From positions 151,043 through 215,042 of the forward strand of contig JAEUIQ010000070.1 of assembly GCA_016794985.1 (NCBI GenBank): DNA of 64,000 nt, written 5' to 3'. The notes under the pieces were generated by a model, which saw nothing but the letters and a program-made list of their open reading frames with translations, did not search any database and was not told where the DNA came from. The DNA comes from Planctomycetaceae bacterium (GTDB taxonomy: Bacteria; Planctomycetota; Planctomycetia; Pirellulales; Pirellulaceae). A program made the translations under genes and the position numbers. Below, one piece after another: positions 43,644-52,908 of the stretch (position 1 is the first letter of the stretch; every line of letters starts with the position of its first letter).

Positions 43644-44828
43644 TCATTGCCAACTGTTGCATTGCCAGGCTCCAGCCGCTGGGCGTGTGCTGAATGCGTC
43701 GGCTTGGATGCCGGTCGCACCAAGATAAGACCCGACAACCTGCGAAGAGATCGACTCTGCAAGGGAAGCCTTACCAAGGATCACGATACAACCACCGAAG
43801 CCACCGCCAGTCATTCTGGCGCCATACACGCCACCATCCGACCCAATGGCTTGCGCGATCGTCACAAGCAAATCAATCTCGGGGCAAGTGATCTCGTAGT
43901 CGTCGCGCATTGAGATATGGCTCGCGTTCATCAATTGGCCGACCTGTTCCCAGTTTCCCGACCTCAAGAACTTCGCTGCCTGAACCGTACGCTCGTTTTC
44001 TGTAACAACATGACGGGCTCGCCGATAAATGAGATCCGGCATCTTGACCTGGGCAGATTCGAGCTGCGATTCCGTGACATCTCGCAATGACCTCACGTCA
44101 AGTAGGTCGCAAGCTTCCTCGCATTGCTGGCGCCTTAGTCGGTACTCGCCATCCGCTAAGTTATGCTTGACTCGACTGTTGATCACGATAAACGCCAATT
44201 GGGGTGAAGCAGGAATAAACTCCAATGCATTCGTGCGACAATCCATCAACATCAGTTCATTGGTTCGCCCAAAAACGCTACTCAATTGATCCATCAATCC
44301 ACAGGGGACTCCGGCGTATTCGTGCTCCGCCTGTTGGCAGAGCTTGGCGATCGCTAACCCGTCCAGACTTGTGCCCAAAAGTTTCTGCATCGCCATCGCA
44401 ACAGCGACTTCCAACGCGGCACTACTGGAAACACCGCCTCCTAACGGAACGTTAGTTTCGATCATCAAATCGATGGCGGGAATTGAATGCCCGAGCTTGG
44501 TGAATTGATTGATGACTCCCGCGACGTACTTCGACCAAGCTGGGGCTGCATCCATCGCTTTCGATGATGATGCGGACTCATGCGCTCGGTTCGCAGCAGT
44601 CGAGTCGATCGCCATAAATTCCGAAGCATCCATCGACCAGTACGCTGCTTGTCCCAACGTTTGACTGAAATATCTACTGACACTCGACTCGACGGCCTGT
44701 CGTTGCACGCGAATGGTGGTGTAACGCTCAATGGCCAAGGGCAGGGTGAAGCCTTCGTTATAGTCGGTATGCTCACCGATTAGATTCACTCGACCCGGTG
44801 CCTTTGAGTTCGCGACTTGCTGGCGCAT
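43644..44828 (-). CDS. galK: Galactokinase
   Basis: 394 residues from ATG 44828. GHMP-kinase motifs: APGRVNLIGEHTDYNEGFTLP (substrate site, the galactokinase signature), PLGGGVSSSAALEVA (ATP loop) and ARMTGGGFGGCIVIL. Catalytic Asp in CGLMDQLSSVFG. It phosphorylates galactose to galactose-1-phosphate in the Leloir pathway. Length matches the family. No galT or galE is seen next to it; the downstream neighbour is the convergent alkaline phosphatase. Confidence 0.96.
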   Translation of the reverse strand: MRQQVANSKAPGRVNLIGEHTDYNEGFTLPLAIERYTTIRVQRQAVESSVSRYFSQTLGQAAYWSMDASEFMAIDSTAANRAHESASSSKAMDAAPAWSKYVAGVINQFTKLGHSIPAIDLMIETNVPLGGGVSSSAALEVAVAMAMQKLLGTSLDGLAIAKLCQQAEHEYAGVPCGLMDQLSSVFGRTNELMLMDCRTNALEFIPASPQLAFIVINSRVKHNLADGEYRLRRQQCEEACDLLDVRSLRDVTESQLESAQVKMPDLIYRRARHVVTENERTVQAAKFLRSGNWEQVGQLMNASHISMRDDYEITCPEIDLLVTIAQAIGSDGGVYGARMTGGGFGGCIVILGKASLAESISSQVVGSYLGATGIQADAFSTRPAAGAWQCNSWQ

Positions 44829-44902
44829 GTTATCTCCGTTCTAGCGAGTCAGCACTCGTTGCAATTACTGAACTGGATGTGGCTAAAGACAATCGATCGA
44901 AG

Positions 44903-45790
44903 TTACCGTTCCCCATGTGAAATAGACCGACGCTCACGAAACTGGGCCTGTTGTTGCGGCGACATCAATCGCGAATCACTAGCAAAGCCACCACCTGGTC
45001 GCGGCGTCTCTAATGCCAACGTACCATCTTCGGCTTCCCAAACCGTCCAAACATGCGGGTTGGCGGCAATGATCCACCAATGCCTTTGATCGGTCAACCC
45101 GGGCGGACGGGTCAATCGTGGATACTGGTCCAACATCACACTGGTAATGGCTAGAGTATCGTTTGAATTCAATTTTCGAATCTGCCACAGTTGCTCTACG
45201 CGGTTGATTGCCGAATTGGTCCAAGGACGCAGAGCCCCTGCGACCGCTACCCGCTGCCATTGCTCAGGTAGTGCGGCCAAAACCTGCACGTCATCGTGAA
45301 CCAAGTATTGTCGAGCGTAATAGACAACGATCTGGGGGAATCTCTCGGCCAATGACGCCAATAGCGTCGAGCGCCGCGTGGGAGGTGACGCTGCCTTCAA
45401 CAACAACTCCAATTCAGACACCCGATCCGATGGACAGCATCTCGCCAACCGGGAAAACAGCTCTTCAAACAGCGTCATTAAGTAAGCAGCAGAAAATCCT
45501 CGCGGAGAACGCTGTAACTCTGACGAATAATTCTTCAACAATTCAATAACCCGCTGATGATCAAAGGCACCCCCGACGAGGTCCAAGGCCAGGATCGCTC
45601 CCGTGGCTACCTGAATATCGAGGTCTAGCGCACATTCCAACAGCGCGTCAAATGCCAATCGTTGTTCAGAGCGGGACAGGTCCTCGACCCACAACTTGAA
45701 GTTATCCAAGGGATCGATTCCCACACGGGGATCCACATACGGACCCTCCAGACCGAGCAATCGACGACGGACCTGAAAAATCATGGACAT
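44903..45790 (-). CDS. Helical-repeat protein, unknown function
   Basis: 295 residues from ATG 45790. A series of paired helices (LAFDALLECALDLDIQVATGAILALDLVGG, AAYLMTLFEELFSRLARCC, LLASLAERFPQIVVYYARQYL) resembles HEAT-like repeats. The end is rich in Trp and Pro (HWWIIAANPHVWTVWEAEDG). No signal peptide. It lies 75 bp before galK on the same strand and may share its transcript. Confidence 0.65.
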   Translation of the reverse strand: MSMIFQVRRRLLGLEGPYVDPRVGIDPLDNFKLWVEDLSRSEQRLAFDALLECALDLDIQVATGAILALDLVGGAFDHQRVIELLKNYSSELQRSPRGFSAAYLMTLFEELFSRLARCCPSDRVSELELLLKAASPPTRRSTLLASLAERFPQIVVYYARQYLVHDDVQVLAALPEQWQRVAVAGALRPWTNSAINRVEQLWQIRKLNSNDTLAITSVMLDQYPRLTRPPGLTDQRHWWIIAANPHVWTVWEAEDGTLALETPRPGGGFASDSRLMSPQQQAQFRERRSISHGER

Positions 45791-45979
45791 CTTATTGATA
45801 AAATTATGCTCGAAACTGCCTGGACCAAGGAAGTCGACCGATCACATCACAGGTCGGCAACGATGCCAACTTTGTTCAACGGTATGATCACATGCATTCA
45901 ACCATGTTAGGAGTGGACACCAATAACACACACCTTCTCGCTAACAATTTTGACGAGAACAAGCTCAGGTCGTAAGTCA

Positions 45980-47248
45980 TCACTTCCGCTGATCCAATTC
46001 AACAAAAACGATGTGCGAGGGATTGCCGACCGGAGTAAAGTGTCCCGTAAAGCTTAGACGTCCGGAGTCACCCGCAACACGGAAGACCGTTACATTGTCG
46101 GCGCGCTGGTTGCAGCAGTACAGAAGCTTTCCGCTGGGGTCCAACGTGAAAGACCGTGGATAGTTGCCACGCGTCCACTCTTCGCCGACGTAACTTAAAA
46201 TCCCATCGACACCAATCGAAAAAATCGCGATCGAGTCGTACAAACGATTCCCGGCGTATAAAAATTTTCCATCCGGTGAGATCAAAATCTCCGAACAGAA
46301 ATTGCTACCTGCAAAGCCTGGCGGCAAAGTTGAGATGGTTTGACGTGAAGTCAGCTTCCCTGCGGTTGAATCGTAGTCGAACAAGACAACCGTCGAGCCT
46401 TCTTCTTGAACGCTATAGAACCAGCGTCCATTGGGGTGGAAATGAAAGTGGCGAGGCCCATCACCAGGTGGCAATGAGATACCCCACGGCTCATTGGCCG
46501 TCAGTTTCCCAAGCTCTTGGTCGAATCGCGAGACAAAGATTTTGTCCAGCCCCAAATCCACGTGCATGACAAACCGTCCAGCTGGATCGGCTTGAATCAT
46601 GTGAGCGTGCGTCCGGTCATGTCCACTAATTGCAAAACTCCCTGGTGGTGCGTTCGTGGCCTTGGTTGGGCCGATCATACCTTGATCTTCCCACACGGAA
46701 GTGGCTTCACCCACCGTGCCATCGGACTTGATTGGCAGAACCGCAACGGAACCACCAAAATAGTTTGCGACGAAGAGAAACTTGCCGTTGGGATGCAAGC
46801 TCACATAAGTGGGACCTGCACCGCCAGACGTCACGCTATTTAAAAGTGTCAACGCACCAGAATCGGGGTCAATCGCGTAGGCACTGACCGTCCCATGGTT
46901 ATTCGCCCCAACACGATCCGTTTCGTTGGCCGAATAAAGCCGAGTTCCATCCGCGTTCACGACAAGACAACTAGGGCTTGTCCCCAACGGGAATACATCT
47001 CGTTCCTGTAATTGACCCGTTTGGCGATCCACAGCGAAGACATGAATACCGCGTCCGTCGCCAGGCGGCAAATCAACTTGAGTTGGCAACATATCTTTGA
47101 GTGGTGAACTGAAGGTCCCCACGTAAGCCATAAGTGGACGATTCGGTTGGTCCTTGCCCGGACCCGGTGAATGCGGATCCTGCCCGGCCCCTGCGGACAC
47201 GACGACCAAACCGAGCCAGACACTTAGAAGCCAAACTATTGGACGCAC
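45980..47248 (-). CDS. Exported lactonase (YbhE/6-phosphogluconolactonase-type propeller)
   Basis: 422 residues from a GTG at 47248, supported by AAGGAAG eight bases upstream. Signal peptide (IVWLLSVWLGLVVVSAGAG). Seven-bladed propeller with family phrases: GRGIHVFAVDRQTGQL, SPSCLVVNADGTRLYSANE, GPTYVSLHPNGKFLFVANYFGGSVAVLPI, HAHMIQADPAGRFVMHVDLGLDKI, GPRHFHFHPNGRWFYSVQEEGSTV. The family opens sugar lactones; the export signal means it cannot be the cytosolic pentose-phosphate enzyme. Same strand as its neighbour at 47303, 54 bp apart. Confidence 0.9.
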   Translation of the reverse strand: MRPIVWLLSVWLGLVVVSAGAGQDPHSPGPGKDQPNRPLMAYVGTFSSPLKDMLPTQVDLPPGDGRGIHVFAVDRQTGQLQERDVFPLGTSPSCLVVNADGTRLYSANETDRVGANNHGTVSAYAIDPDSGALTLLNSVTSGGAGPTYVSLHPNGKFLFVANYFGGSVAVLPIKSDGTVGEATSVWEDQGMIGPTKATNAPPGSFAISGHDRTHAHMIQADPAGRFVMHVDLGLDKIFVSRFDQELGKLTANEPWGISLPPGDGPRHFHFHPNGRWFYSVQEEGSTVVLFDYDSTAGKLTSRQTISTLPPGFAGSNFCSEILISPDGKFLYAGNRLYDSIAIFSIGVDGILSYVGEEWTRGNYPRSFTLDPSGKLLYCCNQRADNVTVFRVAGDSGRLSFTGHFTPVGNPSHIVFVELDQRK

Positions 47249-47302
47249 GATGAGGACTTCCTTTCGCAGCTTATTGAAGAGACACCGTTTTCTTCGCCAT
47301 GA

Positions 47303-48130
47303 CTATTTGCGTGGCGAGTAGTCCGTCGTTTTCAGAAAGCGAATTTCCATCCCAGAACCGGCAGGGGCATCAGCCGGCGGTGTCTTGCCGCTGGCGTTGT
47401 ACTCTTTCATGAAGTCACGAAATTTTGTCATGAACTTACCCCAAGATTCTTTGGCAGCTTCGCGATCTTTGTGTGCCAGTAAATAGATGAACGATTTGTC
47501 ATCGGTCGTGCGCCAAAATTTCAGAGTCTCCATTCCGGCCTCTTGAAAGATTTCGACTTCGCCCGAGCCGAATCGCTCCACGGTGAACGGGACTCGAGCC
47601 GGCCCATCGTTGTAATGCCTCAATTCAAATAGACGCGGATTGTCGGTGGCATTGCGGCTGATTTCATCATCAGCCGGGGAAAATGACACATCACGCATCA
47701 GTATTGCAATCGGTGGTTCCGCTAGAATTTTTCCGTTCTCTTCCGACTTCTTGGCGACCGCTTGCCACTCTGGGTCTTCGATAAACGCCTTCCAAGAAGC
47801 TTCTCGAGCGGCTTCATCTTTGTGTGCGATAAAATAGACGAGCATGTTCTTCGCGCGTTCTCCATCCGTTTTGTCGCCTTCGACAACGTCCCAGTAAATA
47901 ATATTCTCCATCCCATGTTTTTCGAATAACTTGCAGGTGTGATTGCGAAAGCGATTGTGCAAATCTTCAAGCTTCCCAGGATGAGTCACGTAGATGCGAA
48001 GTTCGTAAAGCTTGCCTTTCTCTGCCGGTTCCGCACCGGGATTATCTTGAGATATCGTGGCGCTAGGGACAAAGCCGAAACCGCTTATCAACAAAAGCAA
48101 CAAAGCAATCACATGAGAGGTTTTATTCAT
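47303..48130 (-). CDS. Exported NIPSNAP-family protein
   Basis: 275 residues from ATG 48130 with GGAAGG upstream; the longer frame to 48253 has no ribosome site. Signal peptide (NKTSHVIALLLLLISGFGFVPSATIS). Two ferredoxin-like NIPSNAP domains: LYELRIYVTHPGKLEDLHNRFRNHTCKLFEKHGMENIIYW with VYFIAHKDEAAREASWKAF, and LFELRHYNDGP with IYLLAHKDREAAKESWGKF. A typical planctomycete exported form. Biochemical role unknown. Probably cotranscribed with the lactonase. Confidence 0.88.
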   Translation of the reverse strand: MNKTSHVIALLLLLISGFGFVPSATISQDNPGAEPAEKGKLYELRIYVTHPGKLEDLHNRFRNHTCKLFEKHGMENIIYWDVVEGDKTDGERAKNMLVYFIAHKDEAAREASWKAFIEDPEWQAVAKKSEENGKILAEPPIAILMRDVSFSPADDEISRNATDNPRLFELRHYNDGPARVPFTVERFGSGEVEIFQEAGMETLKFWRTTDDKSFIYLLAHKDREAAKESWGKFMTKFRDFMKEYNASGKTPPADAPAGSGMEIRFLKTTDYSPRK

Positions 48131-48292
48131 CGTTCCGCCTTCCAAATGCAGTGGTTCAACCAGCCCGGTTGGTAAGTCTAGTTTTTGACCTCCGGAAAGT
48201 CTACTACCTTCAACACACGTGAACGAACTGAACGAACTTCGACCCAGTTCCAAATTCTAAACAACCCCAGCTCGACCAAGGGCAAGATCGAC

Positions 48293-49357
48293 CTATGGCA
48301 TTCCCATCAACATGTCATCGAGTACTCCAGAAGCAACCGGTCGCGGACAGGACCACACAAGAAAGAACAAAGCTTGCCGCGCCAACCGCTGAGCAGGGTG
48401 GGGCGCGACGAATCCCGCGCCTTTGAGGAACAACAACGCGGTTTGTGTTGTCTTGAGCGCTAACTTGGTGCCGGCGACGCGCACCGCCATCACCGACTCG
48501 GCATCCGAAGCCAAAACCAACTCATGCAGTTGCTGACGAATCGAATCTGCTGCCCGGCAAAATGTTTCGACTATCGGCATCAGTTCCGGTCGATGGCATG
48601 CCGAGGCCTGCAGCAAGTCAATGGCGGCGACCGATAGTCCAAGTGCCAGATTGGTCGTCTCTAGTCCACCACCGCCCACCTGGCCCATGACTTGTTCGGT
48701 CGGACCAGCCACCACCAACTCTCTTTCCACCTCAACGGCGTTCAATCGAACTTCGGCCGTTCGTGAGCCGACCAAAGACGACAACGGCAACGGAGCGGCG
48801 ATCGTTATGCCAGCTCGATCCGGTGGTAATGCCACCAGAACCTGTCGGCCATCGCCCAACGTTGCCCCCGCGATGATCACTAAAGACTGATCCGCCCCAG
48901 TCACCCAAGGAATCGAACCGTCCAATTGATAGCCACCATGGGTTGCGGTTGCGAGCAACGATGGGCCCAAATGTTGTCGCGATGTCGTGAGTTGCGATAA
49001 ACCCACCGTTCCATAAGCCCCCGCCAACAAGTCCGGTAGGATCCTCTCCTGTAGTGAGCGAGGCCCCTTGAGAAGTTGACGCACACAGGCTTCTCGTTGG
49101 CTCAAGATAAATGCGGTCGTCAGGCAACCACTCGCCAAGTGTTCATGTCCCGCCATTCGCTCGGCGGGGCTCCACTCCATGCCGCCCCATTCTTTTGGGA
49201 TCGACCACGCCAATCCTCCTGATTCCTGCACGGCGTTTAGCGATTCGAAGGGCCAATCCAACGATCGATCCGAGGCCTCCGCACGGCATGCCAATGTCTT
49301 CGCGAGGTCCAACGTCATCTGCCAAGGAACCTTATTCTTGTCTGTATTTTCAATCAT
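48293..49357 (-). CDS. Acyl-CoA dehydrogenase family protein
   Basis: 354 residues from ATG 49357. Order of parts fits the family: N-terminal helical domain (GGLAWSIPKEWGGMEWSPAERMAGHEHLASG), middle beta domain (TVGLSQLTTSRQ, GGYQLDGSIPWVTGADQSLVIIAG) and C-terminal helices (LALGLSVAAIDLLQASA). The usual catalytic Glu could not be placed with confidence, and the protein is a little short, so it may be a relative acting on a non-CoA substrate (as in DszC/thermophilic desulfurisation-type enzymes). It is separate from the neighbouring NIPSNAP gene. Confidence 0.8.
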   Translation of the reverse strand: MIENTDKNKVPWQMTLDLAKTLACRAEASDRSLDWPFESLNAVQESGGLAWSIPKEWGGMEWSPAERMAGHEHLASGCLTTAFILSQREACVRQLLKGPRSLQERILPDLLAGAYGTVGLSQLTTSRQHLGPSLLATATHGGYQLDGSIPWVTGADQSLVIIAGATLGDGRQVLVALPPDRAGITIAAPLPLSSLVGSRTAEVRLNAVEVERELVVAGPTEQVMGQVGGGGLETTNLALGLSVAAIDLLQASACHRPELMPIVETFCRAADSIRQQLHELVLASDAESVMAVRVAGTKLALKTTQTALLFLKGAGFVAPHPAQRLARQALFFLVWSCPRPVASGVLDDMLMGMP

Positions 49358-49809
49358 CGCCCGAACGAAGTCTCCGTCGCGTTCGATGAAATCAATACCT
49401 TACCGGTACCTTTCCCCCGCTTCGACACGAAACTTGAGCACATTCTGGGGCGGCGCGGTTGGGCAAGTGGTATAGTCCGAAACCGCGCAAGGTGGATTAT
49501 AGGCTCGATTAAAGTCTAACAGAAAGATAGCACCCTCGCTTGGCCGCTTTTAAATCGTAAACGGCCAGCGCTGTGGATGATTCTTTTGCAACAAACTGTT
49601 CCAGAAAGGCAAGCATCGTCGACACAGCTTGATTGTGGACACTTCAAGCAAATGGGTTAATGAATCTTCAGTGTACCTGAGAGTTGGCGAACAAAAGATA
49701 ATCAGTTCGAGTGTCCGTTGCTTTGTGGCAGCCTATCGGGAATCATGAAGTTTTTTTGATGCGAGATTATATCTTCGTTGGCCGCTACAAAGCCCCAGAC
49801 CGAGCATCA
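49358..49809. other. Gap without a supported gene
   Basis: Downstream of the desulfurase operon. An inverted repeat TGGCCG (49541-49546) / CGGCCA (49562-49567) with a 15-base A/T-rich loop is present but has no T-run. No RNA gene was recognised. Confidence 0.4.
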
Positions 49810-51915
49810 TCAACGTGCCAGTGAGTGCAAGACCTGCAACATCACGTCGATTTCGTCTTTTGTGTTGTACATGCCTAATGAAGCCCGAACCGTGCTCTCA
49901 AGTCCGAATCGTCGGTGGATGGGCTGGGCACAGTGATGCCCAAAACGGACTGCAATCCCCTGTTGATCCAATGCCTTCCCAATCTGCTCGTTGGGAATTC
50001 CTTGGATCACAAACGCCAAGACACCCGCTTTTTCTGCCGGTGTTCCAATCAACCGCAATCCTCGCACACGCCGCATTTCCGTCATCGCGTAACTGAGTAA
50101 TTGGTGTTCGTAGGCTCCAATGCTGGCTATGCCCACTTGCTGCAAGTACTCAATCGCAGCCCCTAGGCCAACGGCGTCCGCAATATTCCCGGTCCCCGCT
50201 TCAAACCGGGCCGGAGCGGCATGATAAGTCGTTTGCTCAAATGTCACGTCCTGAATCATGTTGCCGCCGCCTTGCCAAGGCGACATTTGATTCAACAGCT
50301 CTTCCCGACCGTAGAGCACGCCGATCCCCGTAGGAGCGTACATCTTGTGACCAGAAAACACGAGCCAATCGCAACCTAGAAGTTGGACGTCGGTAGGCAT
50401 GTGAGCAATCGATTGCGCCGCGTCGACAAGAAACTTGGTGTCGTTTGCTTTCGCCAGCGAAATCATTTCAGTCAACGGAGTGACCGTCCCCAAAACGTTC
50501 GAGACCGATGCCGCTGATACCAAACGAGTTCGAGGGCCGAGCAATTTGGCGTATTCCGACAGAATGATCTGGCCGTTTTCGTCCACGGGAGCGACCTTTA
50601 TGTGCGCCCCCTTTTCGACCGCCAATTGTTGCCAGGGAACGATATTGGCGTGATGTTCCAAATGCGTGACGAGTATCTCATCGCCGGAACTTATATTCTC
50701 GCGTCCCCAAGTTTGGGCAACTAGATTGATGGCCTCGGTACCTCCCCGAACAAACACAATCTCACGACTGGTTTTGGCGTTGATAAATCGTGCCACCAAT
50801 TCCCGAGCTTTTTCGTAGGCGTCCGTCGCACGAGCTGCTAAGGCGTGAGCGGCCCGATGAATGTTCGAATTCTCGTGCTCATAAAACTGTCGCACTCGAT
50901 CGATAACTGCCCGCGGTTTTTGAGTCGTCGCGCCATTATCCAGCCAGACGAGTGGTCTTCCATGGATCTTGGTTTTGAGAATCGGAAAATCTTCGCGCAC
51001 TCGCGAGACATCGTACGTCGAAATTCGGGCCAACGAATTCCCAGACGAGGACCCGACGTAACCAGCCACTGCTGGACTTGAACTTTGCTGCTGCGATCGC
51101 GATCGAATGTCCGCAATCTGCTCAGCCTTCTCGAACAGCAGGGCCGTCGGCGCTAAGAAGTAATAACTGTCGGAGTTGTCCGGAATCGAATGGGAGCCTA
51201 ACCCAACGGAGGGCTGGTGCTCACCGGCGACGACCGGAATACACGACAATTTTGACATTGCTTCCAACGGCGCAGTCGCAGTTGGCGACAATCGCCGCGG
51301 TGCCGCTCGTTCGGGATAAATCGCGTCAGATCCGTGAGACCTCAACATCGAGACTGGTTTAGGTTTTGCTGTTGCCGCCGTGACGTTCGGGTCCACGGCA
51401 CTTCCGAGCAATGGCGAATAGGGAAGACTAGGTGCGGGCCGGCCACCTTGAATCGGACGTGAAACTTGCGGTAGTGAATTGTTCGGCTCGCCGAGCACGG
51501 GCACCGGACCCGCACCCATCGATGGCGATAACGACGGAATACTCTGGGGACTTGTTGACAACCCAGGTGCAAGCGACGGCAGGATCGGTATCGAAGTCGA
51601 ACTCGGCAGACCGACGCGCATGGGCGCTTGACTCGCCTGCGATGGCGGTATCGGCAAACTCGCCATGGTGGACGGCGCTGCGAAAGGCGTCGTAGGGGCT
51701 GCTGGCGAGGCTACACCAGCAACGCCGGCCGAAGCCAACTCGGTCCGCGACAGATCGACCGGCACATCGCGCGCCACCGATTTCAAAATCTCGTCCGCCA
51801 CTCGGGCCAACATCGACTCCGGGAAGAAATCGCCCCCTGCGGAGATCGCGGTTGGTGGAACGCCGCCGGGTCGTAATCCCGCAACATCATCCCGATTGTC
51901 GGCTCTATCGGTCAT
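49810..51915 (-). CDS. Cysteine desulfurase, family 2A encapsulin cargo
   Basis: 701 residues from ATG 51915, which overlaps the end of the shell gene by 11 bp. Residues 1-295 are low complexity, rich in Pro, Ser and Ala, with a few ordered patches (GGDFFPESMLARVADEIL at 28-44; SYYFLAPTALLFEKAEQI at 250-267); this matches the disordered cargo-loading domain of encapsulated desulfurases. Residues 300-701 are a SufS-type enzyme: HLEHHANIVPWQ, DAAQSIAHMPTDV, SGHKMYAPTG with PLP Lys524, and RFGHHCAQPIHRRFG with catalytic Cys662. It removes sulfur from cysteine, giving alanine and persulfide or elemental sulfur, here inside the shell. Confidence 0.95.
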   Translation of the reverse strand: MTDRADNRDDVAGLRPGGVPPTAISAGGDFFPESMLARVADEILKSVARDVPVDLSRTELASAGVAGVASPAAPTTPFAAPSTMASLPIPPSQASQAPMRVGLPSSTSIPILPSLAPGLSTSPQSIPSLSPSMGAGPVPVLGEPNNSLPQVSRPIQGGRPAPSLPYSPLLGSAVDPNVTAATAKPKPVSMLRSHGSDAIYPERAAPRRLSPTATAPLEAMSKLSCIPVVAGEHQPSVGLGSHSIPDNSDSYYFLAPTALLFEKAEQIADIRSRSQQQSSSPAVAGYVGSSSGNSLARISTYDVSRVREDFPILKTKIHGRPLVWLDNGATTQKPRAVIDRVRQFYEHENSNIHRAAHALAARATDAYEKARELVARFINAKTSREIVFVRGGTEAINLVAQTWGRENISSGDEILVTHLEHHANIVPWQQLAVEKGAHIKVAPVDENGQIILSEYAKLLGPRTRLVSAASVSNVLGTVTPLTEMISLAKANDTKFLVDAAQSIAHMPTDVQLLGCDWLVFSGHKMYAPTGIGVLYGREELLNQMSPWQGGGNMIQDVTFEQTTYHAAPARFEAGTGNIADAVGLGAAIEYLQQVGIASIGAYEHQLLSYAMTEMRRVRGLRLIGTPAEKAGVLAFVIQGIPNEQIGKALDQQGIAVRFGHHCAQPIHRRFGLESTVRASLGMYNTKDEIDVMLQVLHSLAR

Positions 51916-52816
51916 GGTACTTGTCCACTTCGACGTCGGTGAGAACGGCAATGGCGTCATCCGTCATGACGACCAAAGAACAATACAATGAGATCAGATA
52001 CGAAGCGATGGCTTTTCGACTGACTCCCATGAAACGAACAGACAATCCCATCCCATGTTCGCCCGGCAAGCCCGGTTGATAAAGCCCCACAACCCCTTGG
52101 CGTTCTTCGCCAACTCGCACCAACACGATCTTGGTTTTTCCATCTTCAATGTTCAGTTTGTCCGTGGGAAAAATGGGAACGCCACGCCAAGTAATGAATT
52201 GCGATCCCTGGATCGAAACCGTTGCCGGTGGAACGCCACGACGCGTGCATTCGCGACCAAACGCCGCAATGGCGCGCGGATGAGCCAAGAAAAACGCGGG
52301 TTCCTTCCAAACCTTGACCAACAATTCGTCCAAATCATCGGGCGTTGGCGGACCCGTGCGGGTCTTGATCGTTTGCCCCGGCGTGACATTGGTCAGCAAG
52401 CCGTACTCGCGATTGTTGAGAAGTTCAGCTTCTTGCTTTTCCTTGATGGTCTCGATCGCCAATCGCAACTGTTCACCGATTTGATCGTGCGGCACACTAT
52501 ACAAGTCGGATACTCGAGTATGCACATCGACAATCGTGGTCACCGCCGTCAGCATATACTCGCGAGGACTTTCGTCAAAATCCACAAAAGTCTCAGGCAG
52601 TTCGCGTTCGTCTCGCAATGTGCAGGCGACCAAGACCCGCGACGCATCCTTGACCTTGTTCAATCGATAGATACCGGCTTCGACCGGAACCCACGGCAGC
52701 AATCGCGTCAACCACCGCGGCGTGATGCTGATCATTTGTGGTACGGTTTTTGTCGCGTTGGCTAATTGCCGAGCAGCGACATCACCTAAAGCGCGTTGCG
52801 GTTCTTTTTCAGACAT
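51905..52816 (-). CDS. Family 2A encapsulin shell protein (SrpI-like)
   Basis: 303 residues. The N-terminus ALGDVAARQLANATKTVPQMISITPRWLTRLLPWVPVEAGIYRLNKV is the typical arm of family 2A encapsulins, followed by the HK97-type fold: VTTIVDVHTRVSDLYSVPHDQIGEQLRLAIETIKEKQEAELLNN (E-loop and spine), DDLDELLVKVWKEPAFFLAHPRAIAAFGRECTRRGVPPATVSIQGSQFITWRGVPIFPTDKL (P-domain and A-domain). These shells assemble into ~25-nm compartments that hold cysteine desulfurase and are linked to sulfur storage. It sits between cysK (93 bp upstream) and the cargo gene (11-bp overlap) on the same strand. Confidence 0.96.
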   Translation of the reverse strand: MSEKEPQRALGDVAARQLANATKTVPQMISITPRWLTRLLPWVPVEAGIYRLNKVKDASRVLVACTLRDERELPETFVDFDESPREYMLTAVTTIVDVHTRVSDLYSVPHDQIGEQLRLAIETIKEKQEAELLNNREYGLLTNVTPGQTIKTRTGPPTPDDLDELLVKVWKEPAFFLAHPRAIAAFGRECTRRGVPPATVSIQGSQFITWRGVPIFPTDKLNIEDGKTKIVLVRVGEERQGVVGLYQPGLPGEHGMGLSVRFMGVSRKAIASYLISLYCSLVVMTDDAIAVLTDVEVDKYHDR

Positions 52817-52908
52817 CTTCCATTGCTTTCGAAAAATTGGCGTGACTTGGTTCTATACGTCCTTGGCTACGTTCAAAACAAAGCGTTTTGGGCTCATCAA
52901 ATTGCGGA

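Noticed and set aside
49541..49567. Terminator of the desulfurase gene
   Set aside because: The inverted repeat is 240 bp beyond the gene and has no T-run on the minus strand.
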